Part shown: piece after piece, positions 1 through 9,102 of the stretch
Layout of the letters: every line of letters starts with the position of its first letter
How positions within the stretch are numbered: the stretch's first letter is position 1
Origin: an uncultured Bacteroidales bacterium
Lineage (GTDB): Bacteria > Bacteroidota > Bacteroidia > Bacteroidales > UBA932
Length of the DNA: 33,716 nt
Assembly: GCA_904501835.1 (NCBI GenBank)
Contig: CAJGBW010000012.1
Coordinates: forward strand, 1 to 33,716
Direction of reading: 5' to 3'
Program-made: the position numbers and the translations under genes
Notes under the pieces: model-generated
What the model saw: only the letters and a program-made list of their open reading frames with translations
What the model was told of the DNA's origin: nothing
Databases searched by the model: none

Positions 1-692
1 GTATAGGCACCCATACCACCGGTATTGGGACCTTTGTCTCCATCATAAGCGCGTTTGTGGTCTTGGCTGAGCGGCATGGGAACCACCTGATTGCCATTGA
101 CAAAACACATAAAGGAGAATTCAGGACCTTCCAAAAAGTCTTCAACAACGACCTTGCCTTTTCCAAAGCAAGAATCCAAAAGCATATCTTTCAGCGCGGC
201 GTCTGCCTCTGCATAGTCGGCAGCAATGACAACTCCCTTACCGGCAGCAAGTCCGTCGTATTTCAATACCGCAGGGAAAGGTCGGCCGGCTACATAATCC
301 AACGCCTCCTGATAGTCCGTAAAACTACGATAAGAAGCCGTCGGAATGTCATATTTTACCATCAGTTTTTTCGCAAACTCCTTGCTGGATTCAATGTTGG
401 TTGCCGCTGCCGTATGACCGAAAATCTTCAATCCGTTGGCGCGGAACGCATCCACAATTCCCACAGCCAAAGCCGCTTCGGGACCCACAACGGTCAAATC
501 AATCTTGTTTTCCTGTGCAAAGGCGAGCAAGGCATCCACCTGTGTTTCTTTTACAGGGACAATTTCAGCCTGCTGGGCAATGCCGGCATTACCGGGGGCA
601 CAATATATTTTTCCGACCTGCGGAGAGCGGGACAAGGCATCCACGATGGCATGACAACGTCCACCTGAACCGACTACTAATACTTTCTTCAT
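1..692 (-). CDS. purD: Phosphoribosylamine--glycine ligase (GARS), 3' part missing
   Basis: ATP-dependent ligation of glycine to 5-phosphoribosylamine, the second step of de novo purine synthesis, in the cytoplasm. About 230 codons are visible from the ATG at 692; the C-terminal half lies beyond position 1. The N-terminal domain (GSGGRCHA at about residues 8-15, then APGNAG) is followed by the start of the ATP-grasp domain (KYDGLAAGKG). The family normally reads GGREH at the N-terminal loop; here the Glu is Cys (residue 13), which is unusual. It is the last visible gene of the pur operon, 30 nt after the purH stop, the widest gap in the operon. Identity is firm. Confidence 0.95.
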   Translation of the reverse strand, partial: MKKVLVVGSGGRCHAIVDALSRSPQVGKIYCAPGNAGIAQQAEIVPVKETQVDALLAFAQENKIDLTVVGPEAALAVGIVDAFRANGLKIFGHTAAATNIESSKEFAKKLMVKYDIPTASYRSFTDYQEALDYVAGRPFPAVLKYDGLAAGKGVVIAADYAEADAALKDMLLDSCFGKGKVVVEDFLEGPEFSFMCFVNGNQVVPMPLSQDHKRAYDGDKGPNTGGMGAY

Positions 693-722
693 CCTGTTTG
701 AAAAGTCTTATTTTATTAAATT

Positions 723-2258
723 TTAATGCTTGAAGTGTCTCATTCCCGTGAAGAGCATGGTGATACCCAACTCGTTGGCTTTCACGATGCAATCATTGTC
801 ACGGATACTTCCGCCGGGCTGAACGATGGCTGTTACACCATATTTTGCAGCCAAAGCAACGGTGTCATCGAAAGGAAGGAAACCATCAGAGGCAAGCACC
901 AATCCTTCAGTTACACCGGCAGCCTGTGCTTGTTTCATGGAGATTTCAGCTGAGCCGACACGGTTCATCTGACCGGCACCCACACCCAAGGTAGCGCCGT
1001 CTTTCACCACGACAATCGCATTGGATTTTACGTGTTTTACGATTTTCCAACCAAAGTCCATATCGGCCACCTGTGCGTCTGTAGGTTTGGTTTCCGTCAC
1101 ACACATATCGGCGGTGATGGTCTTGGTTACACGGTCTTTCTGCTGGGCAAGAATACCGCCGTTCATGCTGACATACTGCATTTCAACAGCGTCAGTACGC
1201 GTCATATCCACCTGCAACAAGCGAAGGTTTTTCTTGCTTGAAAGTACCTCAAGCGCCTCTTGTGAGAAAGAAGGAGCAATCACGATTTCCAAGAAAATGG
1301 GTTTCATCGCCAATGCGGCAGCGCCAGTGAGTTCGCGGTTTACGGCTACGATACCGCCATAAATGCTGACTTTGTCGGCCTCATAGGCTTTCTGCCAAGC
1401 TTCTTCAATGGTCTGTCCCACAGCGGCACCACAAGGATTCATGTGTTTCAAACCAACGGCTGCGGGTGCTTCGAACTCACGAATGATATCCAATGCTGCA
1501 TTGGCATCCTGGATATTGTTGTAGCTCAACTCTTTGCCACCCAACTGACGGGCAAATGCCAATGAGAAAGGCTGGGGCTCCAAGGTCTTGTAGAATTTGG
1601 CCTCCTGGTGAGGATTCTCGCCATAACGCAATGACTGGCACAAATCGTACTCCAAGAACAATTTCTCGTTCAAACCGGCATTTTTACGCATAAAGGTAGC
1701 AATGCACATATCGTATTCAGCGGTGTGCGTATAGGCCTTGGCAGACAATTCCAAACGGGTCTGACGGCTGGTATTGCCCTCTGCCTTGATTTCCTCGATG
1801 ATGCGGGGATAATCGGCAGGGTCGCATACAACTGTTACATCATTCCAGTTCTTGGCGGCACTACGAAGCATGGAAGGGCCTCCGATGTCGATATTCTCGA
1901 TGGCATCTTCCATAGAAACACCTTCTTTAGCGATGGTCTGCTTGAAAGGATAAAGGTTCACACAAACCATATCGATAAACTGGATGCCGTTCTCTTTGAG
2001 GGCTTCCAAATGCTCGGGCAAATCTCTACGGGCCAACAAACCACCGTGTACTTTGGGGTGCAAAGTCTTGACACGGCCGTCGCAAATCTCCGGAAATCCG
2101 GTGACTTCGCTGATTCCGATATTCGGTATATTGTTGTCAATCAGGAGTTTCTGTGTACCGCCGGTCGCGATAATCTCCCAACCCAAATCCACAAGGTTCT
2201 GGGCAAATTCTTTCAATCCATTTTTATCGCTGACACTCAGCAATGCTCTTTTTTTCAT
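723..2258 (-). CDS. purH: Bifunctional AICAR transformylase / IMP cyclohydrolase
   Basis: Catalyses the last two steps to IMP: formylation of AICAR from 10-formyl-THF, then ring closure. The 511-residue protein starts KRALLSVSDKNGL, the MGS-like cyclohydrolase domain (about residues 1-140, with DGRVKTLHPKVHGG at 60-73). The transformylase domain follows, with the Lys-His pair of the active site at K271-H272 in LKHMNPCG. Length is normal for the family. The ATG lies 2 nt after the purM stop, so translation is probably coupled. No odd residues were noticed. Confidence 0.97.
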   Translation of the reverse strand: MKKRALLSVSDKNGLKEFAQNLVDLGWEIIATGGTQKLLIDNNIPNIGISEVTGFPEICDGRVKTLHPKVHGGLLARRDLPEHLEALKENGIQFIDMVCVNLYPFKQTIAKEGVSMEDAIENIDIGGPSMLRSAAKNWNDVTVVCDPADYPRIIEEIKAEGNTSRQTRLELSAKAYTHTAEYDMCIATFMRKNAGLNEKLFLEYDLCQSLRYGENPHQEAKFYKTLEPQPFSLAFARQLGGKELSYNNIQDANAALDIIREFEAPAAVGLKHMNPCGAAVGQTIEEAWQKAYEADKVSIYGGIVAVNRELTGAAALAMKPIFLEIVIAPSFSQEALEVLSSKKNLRLLQVDMTRTDAVEMQYVSMNGGILAQQKDRVTKTITADMCVTETKPTDAQVADMDFGWKIVKHVKSNAIVVVKDGATLGVGAGQMNRVGSAEISMKQAQAAGVTEGLVLASDGFLPFDDTVALAAKYGVTAIVQPGGSIRDNDCIVKANELGITMLFTGMRHFKH

Positions 2259-2260
2259 CT

Positions 2261-3286
2261 TTATGCAAGTATAATATTAACACCCGGTTGGTCGGTGATT
2301 TTACCGATAACGGAAGCCTTTTCACCATTGGCTTTGAGGATTTCGATGGCTTTGTCAGCCTCGGAAGCGTCGAGGGCGATTACCATACCGACACCCATAT
2401 TGAAGATGTTGAACATCTCGCGGTGAGGCACCTTACCCCACTCTTCCAATTTCTGGAATACAGGGAGGATTTCCCAACTACCCTCTTGAATTTCAATACC
2501 TTGACCTTCAGTAAGGATACGAGGAATGTTTTCGTCAAATCCACCACCGGTTACGTGGCAAATGCCGTGTACGTCGCAGTTCTTGATGACTTCAAGCACC
2601 TGTTTTACATAGATGCGGGTAGGTGTCAAAAGCACCTCGCCCAAGCTCTTGTCACCAAAGAGTTTGTCGCTGTATTTGAAACCATTGTCGCTCACGATTT
2701 TACGAACAAGGCTGAAACCGTTGGAATGCACACCGCTGGAAGCAATACCTACCAGCACGTCACCTACTTTTACTTTGCTACCGTCAATCAACTTGGATTT
2801 TTCCACAACACCCGTGGTATATCCGGCAATATCGTATTCGCCGTCCTGGTACATACCGGGCATTTCTGCCGTCTCACCACCTACCAAGGCACAACCGGCC
2901 TGGCGGCAACCTTCTGCGACACCGGCCACGATGGCTTCCACTTTTTCAGGGATATTGTGTCCAATTGCCACATAATCAAGGAAAATAAGGGGCTCTGCAC
3001 CTTGCGCCAACACGTCATTGACACACATAGCCACCGCGTCAATACCGATGGTGTCGTGTTTGTCCATGTCGAAGGCGATTTTCAATTTCGTACCCACACC
3101 ATCTGTTCCGCTTACCAATACGGGCTCTTTGATGCCCAATGCAGAAAGATCAAACATACCGCCAAATGAGCCAATGCTGCCCATTGAACCGGTTCTTTTT
3201 GTGGATGCTACGTGTTGCTTGATTCGGCGGACTACTTCGTATCCGGCTTCAAGGTTCACACCTGCGTTTTCGTAAGATTTTGCCAT
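2261..3286 (-). CDS. purM: Phosphoribosylformylglycinamidine cyclo-ligase (AIR synthetase)
   Basis: ATP-dependent closure of FGAM to AIR, step five of the pathway. The protein has 341 residues when started at MAKSYENAGV (ATG at 3286). The open frame extends 43 codons further upstream, but that part overlaps the end of purF and has no family similarity, so I reject it. Visible hallmarks are SGTDGVGTKLKIA, NDVLAQGAEP, GGETAEMPGMY, ASSGVHSNGFSLVR and HVTGGGF. The start is 1 nt after the purF stop, which indicates tight coupling. Canonical and full length. Confidence 0.97.
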   Translation of the reverse strand: MAKSYENAGVNLEAGYEVVRRIKQHVASTKRTGSMGSIGSFGGMFDLSALGIKEPVLVSGTDGVGTKLKIAFDMDKHDTIGIDAVAMCVNDVLAQGAEPLIFLDYVAIGHNIPEKVEAIVAGVAEGCRQAGCALVGGETAEMPGMYQDGEYDIAGYTTGVVEKSKLIDGSKVKVGDVLVGIASSGVHSNGFSLVRKIVSDNGFKYSDKLFGDKSLGEVLLTPTRIYVKQVLEVIKNCDVHGICHVTGGGFDENIPRILTEGQGIEIQEGSWEILPVFQKLEEWGKVPHREMFNIFNMGVGMVIALDASEADKAIEILKANGEKASVIGKITDQPGVNIILA

Positions 3287-3287
3287 A

Positions 3288-4637
3288 TTATTCTTTATTT
3301 TGATATAAATCGGTTGGATATTCGCCGTCAAAGCAAGCCAAGCACAATTCGGAACAACCAAAGGTGGATGCTCGGCAGCCTTCAGCACTGATATAGCCCA
3401 AAGAGTCGGCTCCAATGGCTTTGCAGGCCTCTTCCAGCGTGCGTCCGTTACAGAGCAATTCTTCTTTGGTGGATGTATCTACGCCATAGTAGCAGGGATG
3501 GGTCATCATAGGGCTGGCAATACGCACATGCACCTCTTTGGCACCTGCATTACGGAGTATATTTATAATTTTAATAGAGGTCGTGCCTCTAACGATGGAG
3601 TCATCGACCAGCACCAGACGCTTGCCATTGACAACGCTGCGGACCGCGGATAGTTTCATGGAAACACCCTTTTCACGCATTTCCTGAAGGGGTTGGATAA
3701 AGGTACGGGCCACATAACGGTTTTTCACCAAACCCATTTCGTAAGGAATGCCGCTTTCTTCGCTATATCCCATGGCGGCGCTCAAACTTGAATCCGGTAC
3801 ACCGACTACAATATCAACATCCGCAGGACATTCGCGAGCCAGAATACGGCCGGATTCCTTGCGGAAATTATGCACATTGCAACCGTCCATATCGCTGTCG
3901 GGACGTGCCAGATAGATGTATTCCATGCCACACATCTTGTGACGCTTGAATTGGGAGAACTGGCGGGAACGCAAGCCCTTTTCATCTATTGTAACGATTT
4001 CTCCGGGCGCTACATCACGCAGCAAGGTTGCCCCAATCAATTCAAAGGAACAACTTTCGCTGCTGACCACATAACCATCTCCTAACTTGCCGATTACCAA
4101 AGGTTTGATGCCATATTTGTCGCGGCAGGCATAGATGCGGTTCTTGGTCATGATGAGGAAAGCAAAACCGCCTTCCACCATATTGAGCGCACGAACGATA
4201 TTGAAGATTCGGTCTTCGCTTTTGTCCTTTTTAATAAGGTTGGCCAGCAATTCGCTGTCGGTCATCGTGTGGAGTATGGTTCCCCTGCTTTCCAAAAACT
4301 CGCGAATCAAACTTGAATTGACCAAACTGCCATCGCCGGCAATACACATATCACCTCCGCGATGGTGGAAATAGAGGGGTTCAACATTATCCAAACCACC
4401 TTTTTTAACATTGGCATACTGGGTGGTTCCAATGCCTATATGTCCTTTCAGACGGCTCAGGCGATCCCCATTAAAGACTTCATTGATCAGTCCCAAGCCT
4501 TTGTGGTGGTAAAAGTTACCTTCGCTGTCAAATACTGAAATGCCGGCTCCTTCCTGGCCCCTGTGTTGGAGACCGTGAAGGCCGTAGTAAATAACAGAAG
4601 ACGCTTTTTCTGCGCCATATACACCAAATACGCCCAT
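3288..4637 (-). CDS. purF: PRPP amidotransferase homologue with a degenerate glutaminase site
   Basis: By family, makes 5-phosphoribosylamine from PRPP, the committed purine step. The 449-residue chain has an N-terminal Ntn-type glutamine amidotransferase domain (about 1-230) and a phosphoribosyltransferase domain (PRPP loop LVLVDDSIVRGTTS, about 341-354). Oddly, it begins Met-Gly-Val-Phe-Gly where the family has the mature nucleophile Cys1-Gly-Val-Phe-Gly. No in-frame codon supplies a Cys, since TAA lies four codons upstream. The usual glutamine-binding Arg73 is Gln73, and the usual Asn of the oxyanion hole is Asp102. Asp127 and Arg26 remain. The cysteines matching the Bacillus-type 4Fe-4S ligands are kept (C236, C382, C432, C435). 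Fold and pathway are sure; glutamine-dependent activity is doubtful. The start is 1 nt after the purC stop. Confidence 0.92.
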   Translation of the reverse strand: MGVFGVYGAEKASSVIYYGLHGLQHRGQEGAGISVFDSEGNFYHHKGLGLINEVFNGDRLSRLKGHIGIGTTQYANVKKGGLDNVEPLYFHHRGGDMCIAGDGSLVNSSLIREFLESRGTILHTMTDSELLANLIKKDKSEDRIFNIVRALNMVEGGFAFLIMTKNRIYACRDKYGIKPLVIGKLGDGYVVSSESCSFELIGATLLRDVAPGEIVTIDEKGLRSRQFSQFKRHKMCGMEYIYLARPDSDMDGCNVHNFRKESGRILARECPADVDIVVGVPDSSLSAAMGYSEESGIPYEMGLVKNRYVARTFIQPLQEMREKGVSMKLSAVRSVVNGKRLVLVDDSIVRGTTSIKIINILRNAGAKEVHVRIASPMMTHPCYYGVDTSTKEELLCNGRTLEEACKAIGADSLGYISAEGCRASTFGCSELCLACFDGEYPTDLYQNKE

Positions 4638-4638
4638 A

Positions 4639-5358
4639 TTATTTGATTAATCTTTCATATACTTCTTTGTAACCGTCAAGAATATATCCCAAGTCTTCAC
4701 GGAAACGGTCTTTGTCGAGTTTTTTGCCGGTTTCAGCGTCCCACAAACGGCAACGGTCCGGACTGATTTCATCGGAAATGATGATTTTTCCTTCCGGGGT
4801 ACGGCCAAACTCCAACTTAAAGTCAATCAGGTTGATACCCGCATCCGAAAAACGTTTCAGGAGGATTTCGTTGGCTTTGCGGGACATTTGATCGATGATT
4901 TGCAAATCTTCATACGTCGCCAAGCCCAATGCTACTGCCTGGTCGGGATTGATAAGCGGGTTATCCAAGTCGTCTGTATTGTATCTCAAATCCACAATTA
5001 CATTCGGGCAACGTGTCCCCTCTTCAATATCCAGACGGCGTGCCAAGGAACCGGCAAACCAGTTGTGTACGACCACCACGATGTGAATCCATTCGATTTT
5101 GCGGCATAGTTGCTCGCGATCGCTGACTAAATCAATGTAGTGATTCTCAATACCTTCCTGTTTCAAAGCCTCGAAAAGAAGGGCCGAAATCTTATTGTTA
5201 TAGACACCGATTCCCTTAAAACGGGCTCTCTTTATATTATTGTAGCAAGTCGTGATATCCTTGTAACGGATGATTACCTTTTCCGGGTCCTCCGTTGCGT
5301 ATATCTGTTTTTCCTTGCCGTCGTACAACAACTCTTTTTTTGTGTAATCCGTTGTCAT
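4639..5358 (-). CDS. purC: SAICAR synthetase
   Basis: Joins aspartate to CAIR with ATP, giving SAICAR. The protein has 239 residues from MTTDYTKKEL (ATG at 5358); the longer open frame upstream overlaps purL and looks non-homologous. Family signatures are LLYDGKEKQIY (N-terminal ATP lobe), NNKISALLFE, LINPDQ, DFKLEFGRT and SDEISPDRCRLWD. One normally conserved motif, VVVRN..AGS, reads VVVHNWFAGS, with His replacing the Arg. Another, TAFN, reads TCYN. The gene starts 4 nt after the purL stop and ends 1 nt before purF. Product assignment is secure; the effect of the substitutions is unknown. Confidence 0.95.
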   Translation of the reverse strand: MTTDYTKKELLYDGKEKQIYATEDPEKVIIRYKDITTCYNNIKRARFKGIGVYNNKISALLFEALKQEGIENHYIDLVSDREQLCRKIEWIHIVVVVHNWFAGSLARRLDIEEGTRCPNVIVDLRYNTDDLDNPLINPDQAVALGLATYEDLQIIDQMSRKANEILLKRFSDAGINLIDFKLEFGRTPEGKIIISDEISPDRCRLWDAETGKKLDKDRFREDLGYILDGYKEVYERLIK

Positions 5359-5362
5359 TGTC

Positions 5363-8300
5363 TTATTTTCTGAAATAATCCACTGCATTTTGGAAGAGCG
5401 GCTGCTCCAATTCCTCTTCGATGTTCTTGAAGACATTGGTCTCGTAACGCTCAGTGTGTCCCATCTTACCCAAAATCAATCCGTCAGGGCTGATGATACC
5501 CTCGATGGCGTAGTTGGAACCGTTGGGGTTGTAAGGTGATTCCATGGTCGGCTCTTCGGTCACAGGATTGACATAGCGGAAGGCAACCTGACCATTTTCA
5601 AAAAGCTGACGAGCCAATTCTTCGCTGACGACAAACTTACCTTCTCCGTGGCTGACAGCAATCGTGTGCATATCGCCTTTGTTGAAGCCTTTGAGCCAAG
5701 GCGAAGCGGTCGTAGCTACCGCGGTCGTAACCATTTGAGAGATATGGCGGTTGATGTCATTGCGGAACAAGGTCGGAGAGTCGATGGTCACGGCGCCCGG
5801 CTTTCCATAAGGAAGCAAACCACTCTTAATCAAGGCCTGGAATCCATTACAGATACCCAAAATCAAACCTTTGCGGGCCAACAATCCTTCAATGGCGGCA
5901 GAAACCTTGGCATTGCCGATGACGCTGGCAATGAATTTACCGCTACCATCGGGCTCGTCACCAGCAGAGAAACCACCGCAGAAGCCCAAGATGTGGCAAT
6001 TGTTGATATTCTCGCACATTTCGTCAATAGAAGCAAGCACGTCTTCAGGGGTAAGGTTGCAGAATACGCTGGTTCTGACCTCTGCACCGGCTTTTCTAAA
6101 GGCTTTGGCTGTATCGTAGTCGCAGTTGGTACCCGGGAAAATCGGCAAGTAGGCAATCGGTTTCTCGACTTTTTCGCCGGGATAAGTAGCCGCTTTGGTC
6201 TTGCTAACTTTGCCCATACCGGCAGGCAACAATGCTTTGGTAGAGGCCTCGGCAGTCGGAGGATATACCTTGGCATAACGGGACTCGTAAGCCTTGCTGA
6301 TGGCATCGTGAGAAATTTTCTCTCCATTGATGAGCAAATAGCCATCCTCACCGGCCACAACGCTACCCAAACGAACAGCCTGCGGGAAATTCAACTCGGT
6401 CTCGCTCTCAACCACGATGGAACCGTATGAAAGGCCGAACAAAGTCTTCTCATCCACCTGTACATCCACGCCAAAGAGGTTACCCATGGACATTTTGCAC
6501 AAAGCTTCCGCCACACCGCCAAATCCGACAGACCAGGCCGATACGATGTTTCCGGCATCAATCTGTCCTTTTACAAAGTCCCAATTGGCTTTGAGCTGGT
6601 CGGTGTTGGGCATATAGTTGTCCAAAGCATCGTGACGTATTAAATAAAGGTGGTTACCCTCCCATTTGAGTTCGGGAGAAATCACTTTGTTGGCATCAAC
6701 GGTCGTTACACCGAAAGCAACCAAAGTCGGAGGCACGCAGATATCCTCGAAGGTTCCACTCATGGAGTCTTTGCCACCGATGGAAGGCAAACCAAAGGCT
6801 ACCTGCATCTTCAACGCACCCAAAAGGGCTGACAAAGGTTTACCCCAGGTGTGAGGATCCTCGGTCATTCTTTCAAAATACTCCTGGTATGAGAAACGCA
6901 TCTTGGACCAGTCACCACCGGCACAAACCGCTTTGGCGCAGGCTTCTACCACAGCATAAGCCGAGCTGTGATAAGGGCTCCAGCGTGCGATGGCGGGATT
7001 GTAACCGAAGGTCAAAATGCTGGCCGTGTCGGTATAGCCGTCAGTAGGCAATTTCTGAACGGAAACCTGGGTCTCCGTGCTTTGCATCACACCACCATAA
7101 GGCATCAGGACGGTTGAACGACCGATGGTCGAGTCAAACATCTCAACCAAACCTTTTTGTGAGGCAACGTTTTTATCTGACATACAGGCACATATCTTTT
7201 CTTCAAGATTAGCACCTTCGTAATTTCTTTCAAAAGGATTTTCATCCGCAACAGCGGCAATGCAAGCCTTGGAATAGTGTTTTGCACCGGCGCTGTCAAT
7301 AAATTCGCGGGAAAGGTCGCAGATGAGCGTGTCACCATAGAACATACGCATACGGGCCTTGTCGGTCACATAAGCCACTTCGGTCACTTCCACATTGTCT
7401 CTGCGGCAGTATTCTTTCATCTGCTCTTTGTCTTCAGCAGCTACGACCACAGCCATACGTTCCTGAGACTCGCTGATGGCAAGTTCGGTCGGGTTCAAAC
7501 CGGAATATTTGGTCGGAACGCGGTCCAAATAGATATCCAGACCGGGGGCCAACTCTCCGATGGCAACACTCACACCACCCGCACCAAAGTCGTTGGATTT
7601 CTTAATCAAACGGGTTACCTCGCTGCGACGGAACAAACGCTGTAGTTTTCTTTCCTCGGGCGCATTTCCTTTCTGCACCTCGCTGGAACAGGTCTCAATA
7701 GACTGCTCGGTGTGTTCCTTGGAAGAACCGGTAGCACCACCGATACCATCGCGGCCAGTACGTCCACCCATCAAAAGAATCACATCGCCGGCAGCGGGAC
7801 TTTCACGACGAACGGCTGAAGCTTTAACAGCACCGACAACCGCACCGATTTCCAGACGTTTGGCTACATAACCATCGTCAAAAATCTCACGTACGTGGGT
7901 CGTTGCAAGACCGATTTGGTTACCGTAAGAAGAATATCCGGCAGCAGCTTTGCGGCTGATGATGCTCTGGGGCAATTTACCGGCACGCGTCTGATCCACA
8001 GGCAACGTGATGTCACCGGCACCTGTTACGCGCATGGCCTGATAAACATAGGCACGACCGGAAAGAGGGTCACGGATGGCACCACCCAAACAGGTAGAAG
8101 CGCCTCCGAAAGGCTCAATCTCAGTCGGGTGATTGTGGGTTTCGTTCTTGAACTGAAGCAACCATTTTTCCTGCTGTCCGTCCACATCGACATCTACATA
8201 GATACTGCAAGCGTTGTTTTCCTCGCTCACCTCCATATCGTCGAGCAAGCCTTTCTTTTTCAAATAGCGGGCACCGATGGTCGCCAATTCCATCAGACAA

Positions 8301-9094
8301 AGGCTCTTTCCTTCTCGTCCAAGCTCTTTGCGAATATCGTGGAAAGCACCCATCTGACTCTCCAATTCTTCTTTAAGGAAAGAGTCATCTATCTTGATTT
8401 CTGTCAATTCTGTCGTAAAGGTGGTGTGACGGCAGTGGTCGCTCCAATAAGTGTCCAAAATGCGCAACTCGGTCTCGGTCGGAACACGGCCTTCACGGGT
8501 AAAGTATTTTACCACCTCGCCCAAGTCATCCACATTCATGGCAAGACCCCATTGTTTGCAGAAAGCGGCATAGTCTTCCACTTTCAAATCCAAGAAACCG
8601 GCCATGTCGGCAAGTGCCTTCACATCGGCTTTCTCGGCGAAACTCAGTTTGGAGAGGTCTTTCTCACGGGACTCCACAGCATTGATGAAATACTTGCGAA
8701 TCTGCTCCAAAGTCTCATCGGCCAAATCATCATCGAAGATAATCAGGCGGGATGAGCGAATCTGGATATCGGCATGAGGATCAATCAAATGCACACAATC
8801 GACCGCGGAAGAAGCGCGCTGGTCAAACTGACCGGGAATGTACTCCACGGCCAAATATTTTTTACCTTCCAACTCACACTCGTCGCTCACTTTGTCGGTC
8901 ACCACCTCACCAAATACGGTGTAGCGGCATTTTTCCAACAGCTCATCGCTGAATCCCTCCAAGTCATAGACATTGAGGAGGCGTAATTCTTTGAGGGAGA
9001 GGGAAAGATTTTCGTTAAATTCTTTCTTCAAACTACCCGCTTCGACCTGAAAACGGGGATACTTTTCGACATAGATACGTTTTGCGTTCATCAT
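5363..9094 (-). CDS. purL: Phosphoribosylformylglycinamidine synthase, large single-chain form
   Basis: Converts FGAR and glutamine to FGAM. The single chain of about 1,243 residues carries an N-terminal PurS-like region, two AIR-synthetase-like halves (DTYWSDHCRHTTF near the start of the first) and a C-terminal class I glutaminase. The glutaminase triad is intact: the nucleophile Cys in LILGICNGFQ (about C1082) and His/Glu in MGHTER (about H1213 and E1215). This contrasts with the degenerate glutaminase of PurF in the same operon. The start is one of two adjacent ATGs (9094 or 9091); a TTG at 9097 is less likely. It lies 8 nt after the purE stop. Confidence 0.96.
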   Translation of the reverse strand: MMNAKRIYVEKYPRFQVEAGSLKKEFNENLSLSLKELRLLNVYDLEGFSDELLEKCRYTVFGEVVTDKVSDECELEGKKYLAVEYIPGQFDQRASSAVDCVHLIDPHADIQIRSSRLIIFDDDLADETLEQIRKYFINAVESREKDLSKLSFAEKADVKALADMAGFLDLKVEDYAAFCKQWGLAMNVDDLGEVVKYFTREGRVPTETELRILDTYWSDHCRHTTFTTELTEIKIDDSFLKEELESQMGAFHDIRKELGREGKSLCLMELATIGARYLKKKGLLDDMEVSEENNACSIYVDVDVDGQQEKWLLQFKNETHNHPTEIEPFGGASTCLGGAIRDPLSGRAYVYQAMRVTGAGDITLPVDQTRAGKLPQSIISRKAAAGYSSYGNQIGLATTHVREIFDDGYVAKRLEIGAVVGAVKASAVRRESPAAGDVILLMGGRTGRDGIGGATGSSKEHTEQSIETCSSEVQKGNAPEERKLQRLFRRSEVTRLIKKSNDFGAGGVSVAIGELAPGLDIYLDRVPTKYSGLNPTELAISESQERMAVVVAAEDKEQMKEYCRRDNVEVTEVAYVTDKARMRMFYGDTLICDLSREFIDSAGAKHYSKACIAAVADENPFERNYEGANLEEKICACMSDKNVASQKGLVEMFDSTIGRSTVLMPYGGVMQSTETQVSVQKLPTDGYTDTASILTFGYNPAIARWSPYHSSAYAVVEACAKAVCAGGDWSKMRFSYQEYFERMTEDPHTWGKPLSALLGALKMQVAFGLPSIGGKDSMSGTFEDICVPPTLVAFGVTTVDANKVISPELKWEGNHLYLIRHDALDNYMPNTDQLKANWDFVKGQIDAGNIVSAWSVGFGGVAEALCKMSMGNLFGVDVQVDEKTLFGLSYGSIVVESETELNFPQAVRLGSVVAGEDGYLLINGEKISHDAISKAYESRYAKVYPPTAEASTKALLPAGMGKVSKTKAATYPGEKVEKPIAYLPIFPGTNCDYDTAKAFRKAGAEVRTSVFCNLTPEDVLASIDEMCENINNCHILGFCGGFSAGDEPDGSGKFIASVIGNAKVSAAIEGLLARKGLILGICNGFQALIKSGLLPYGKPGAVTIDSPTLFRNDINRHISQMVTTAVATTASPWLKGFNKGDMHTIAVSHGEGKFVVSEELARQLFENGQVAFRYVNPVTEEPTMESPYNPNGSNYAIEGIISPDGLILGKMGHTERYETNVFKNIEEELEQPLFQNAVDYFRK

Positions 9095-9102
9095 CAAAGG
9101 AT

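Noticed and set aside
2243..3169. Long plus-strand open frame (308 codons) opposite purM
   Set aside because: It lies wholly antisense to purM, whose protein is clearly canonical; the frame has no recognisable domain and follows from codon bias.
3287..3415. N-terminal extension of PurM by 43 residues
   Set aside because: It overlaps the C-terminus of purF and has no PurM similarity; MAKSYENAGV is the family-like start.
5648..6430. Plus-strand open frame of 260 codons opposite purL
   Set aside because: Shadow of the conserved glutaminase end of PurL; no domain seen.
7895..8755. Plus-strand open frame of 286 codons opposite purL
   Set aside because: Antisense to the conserved N-terminal half of PurL, with no start context or family features.
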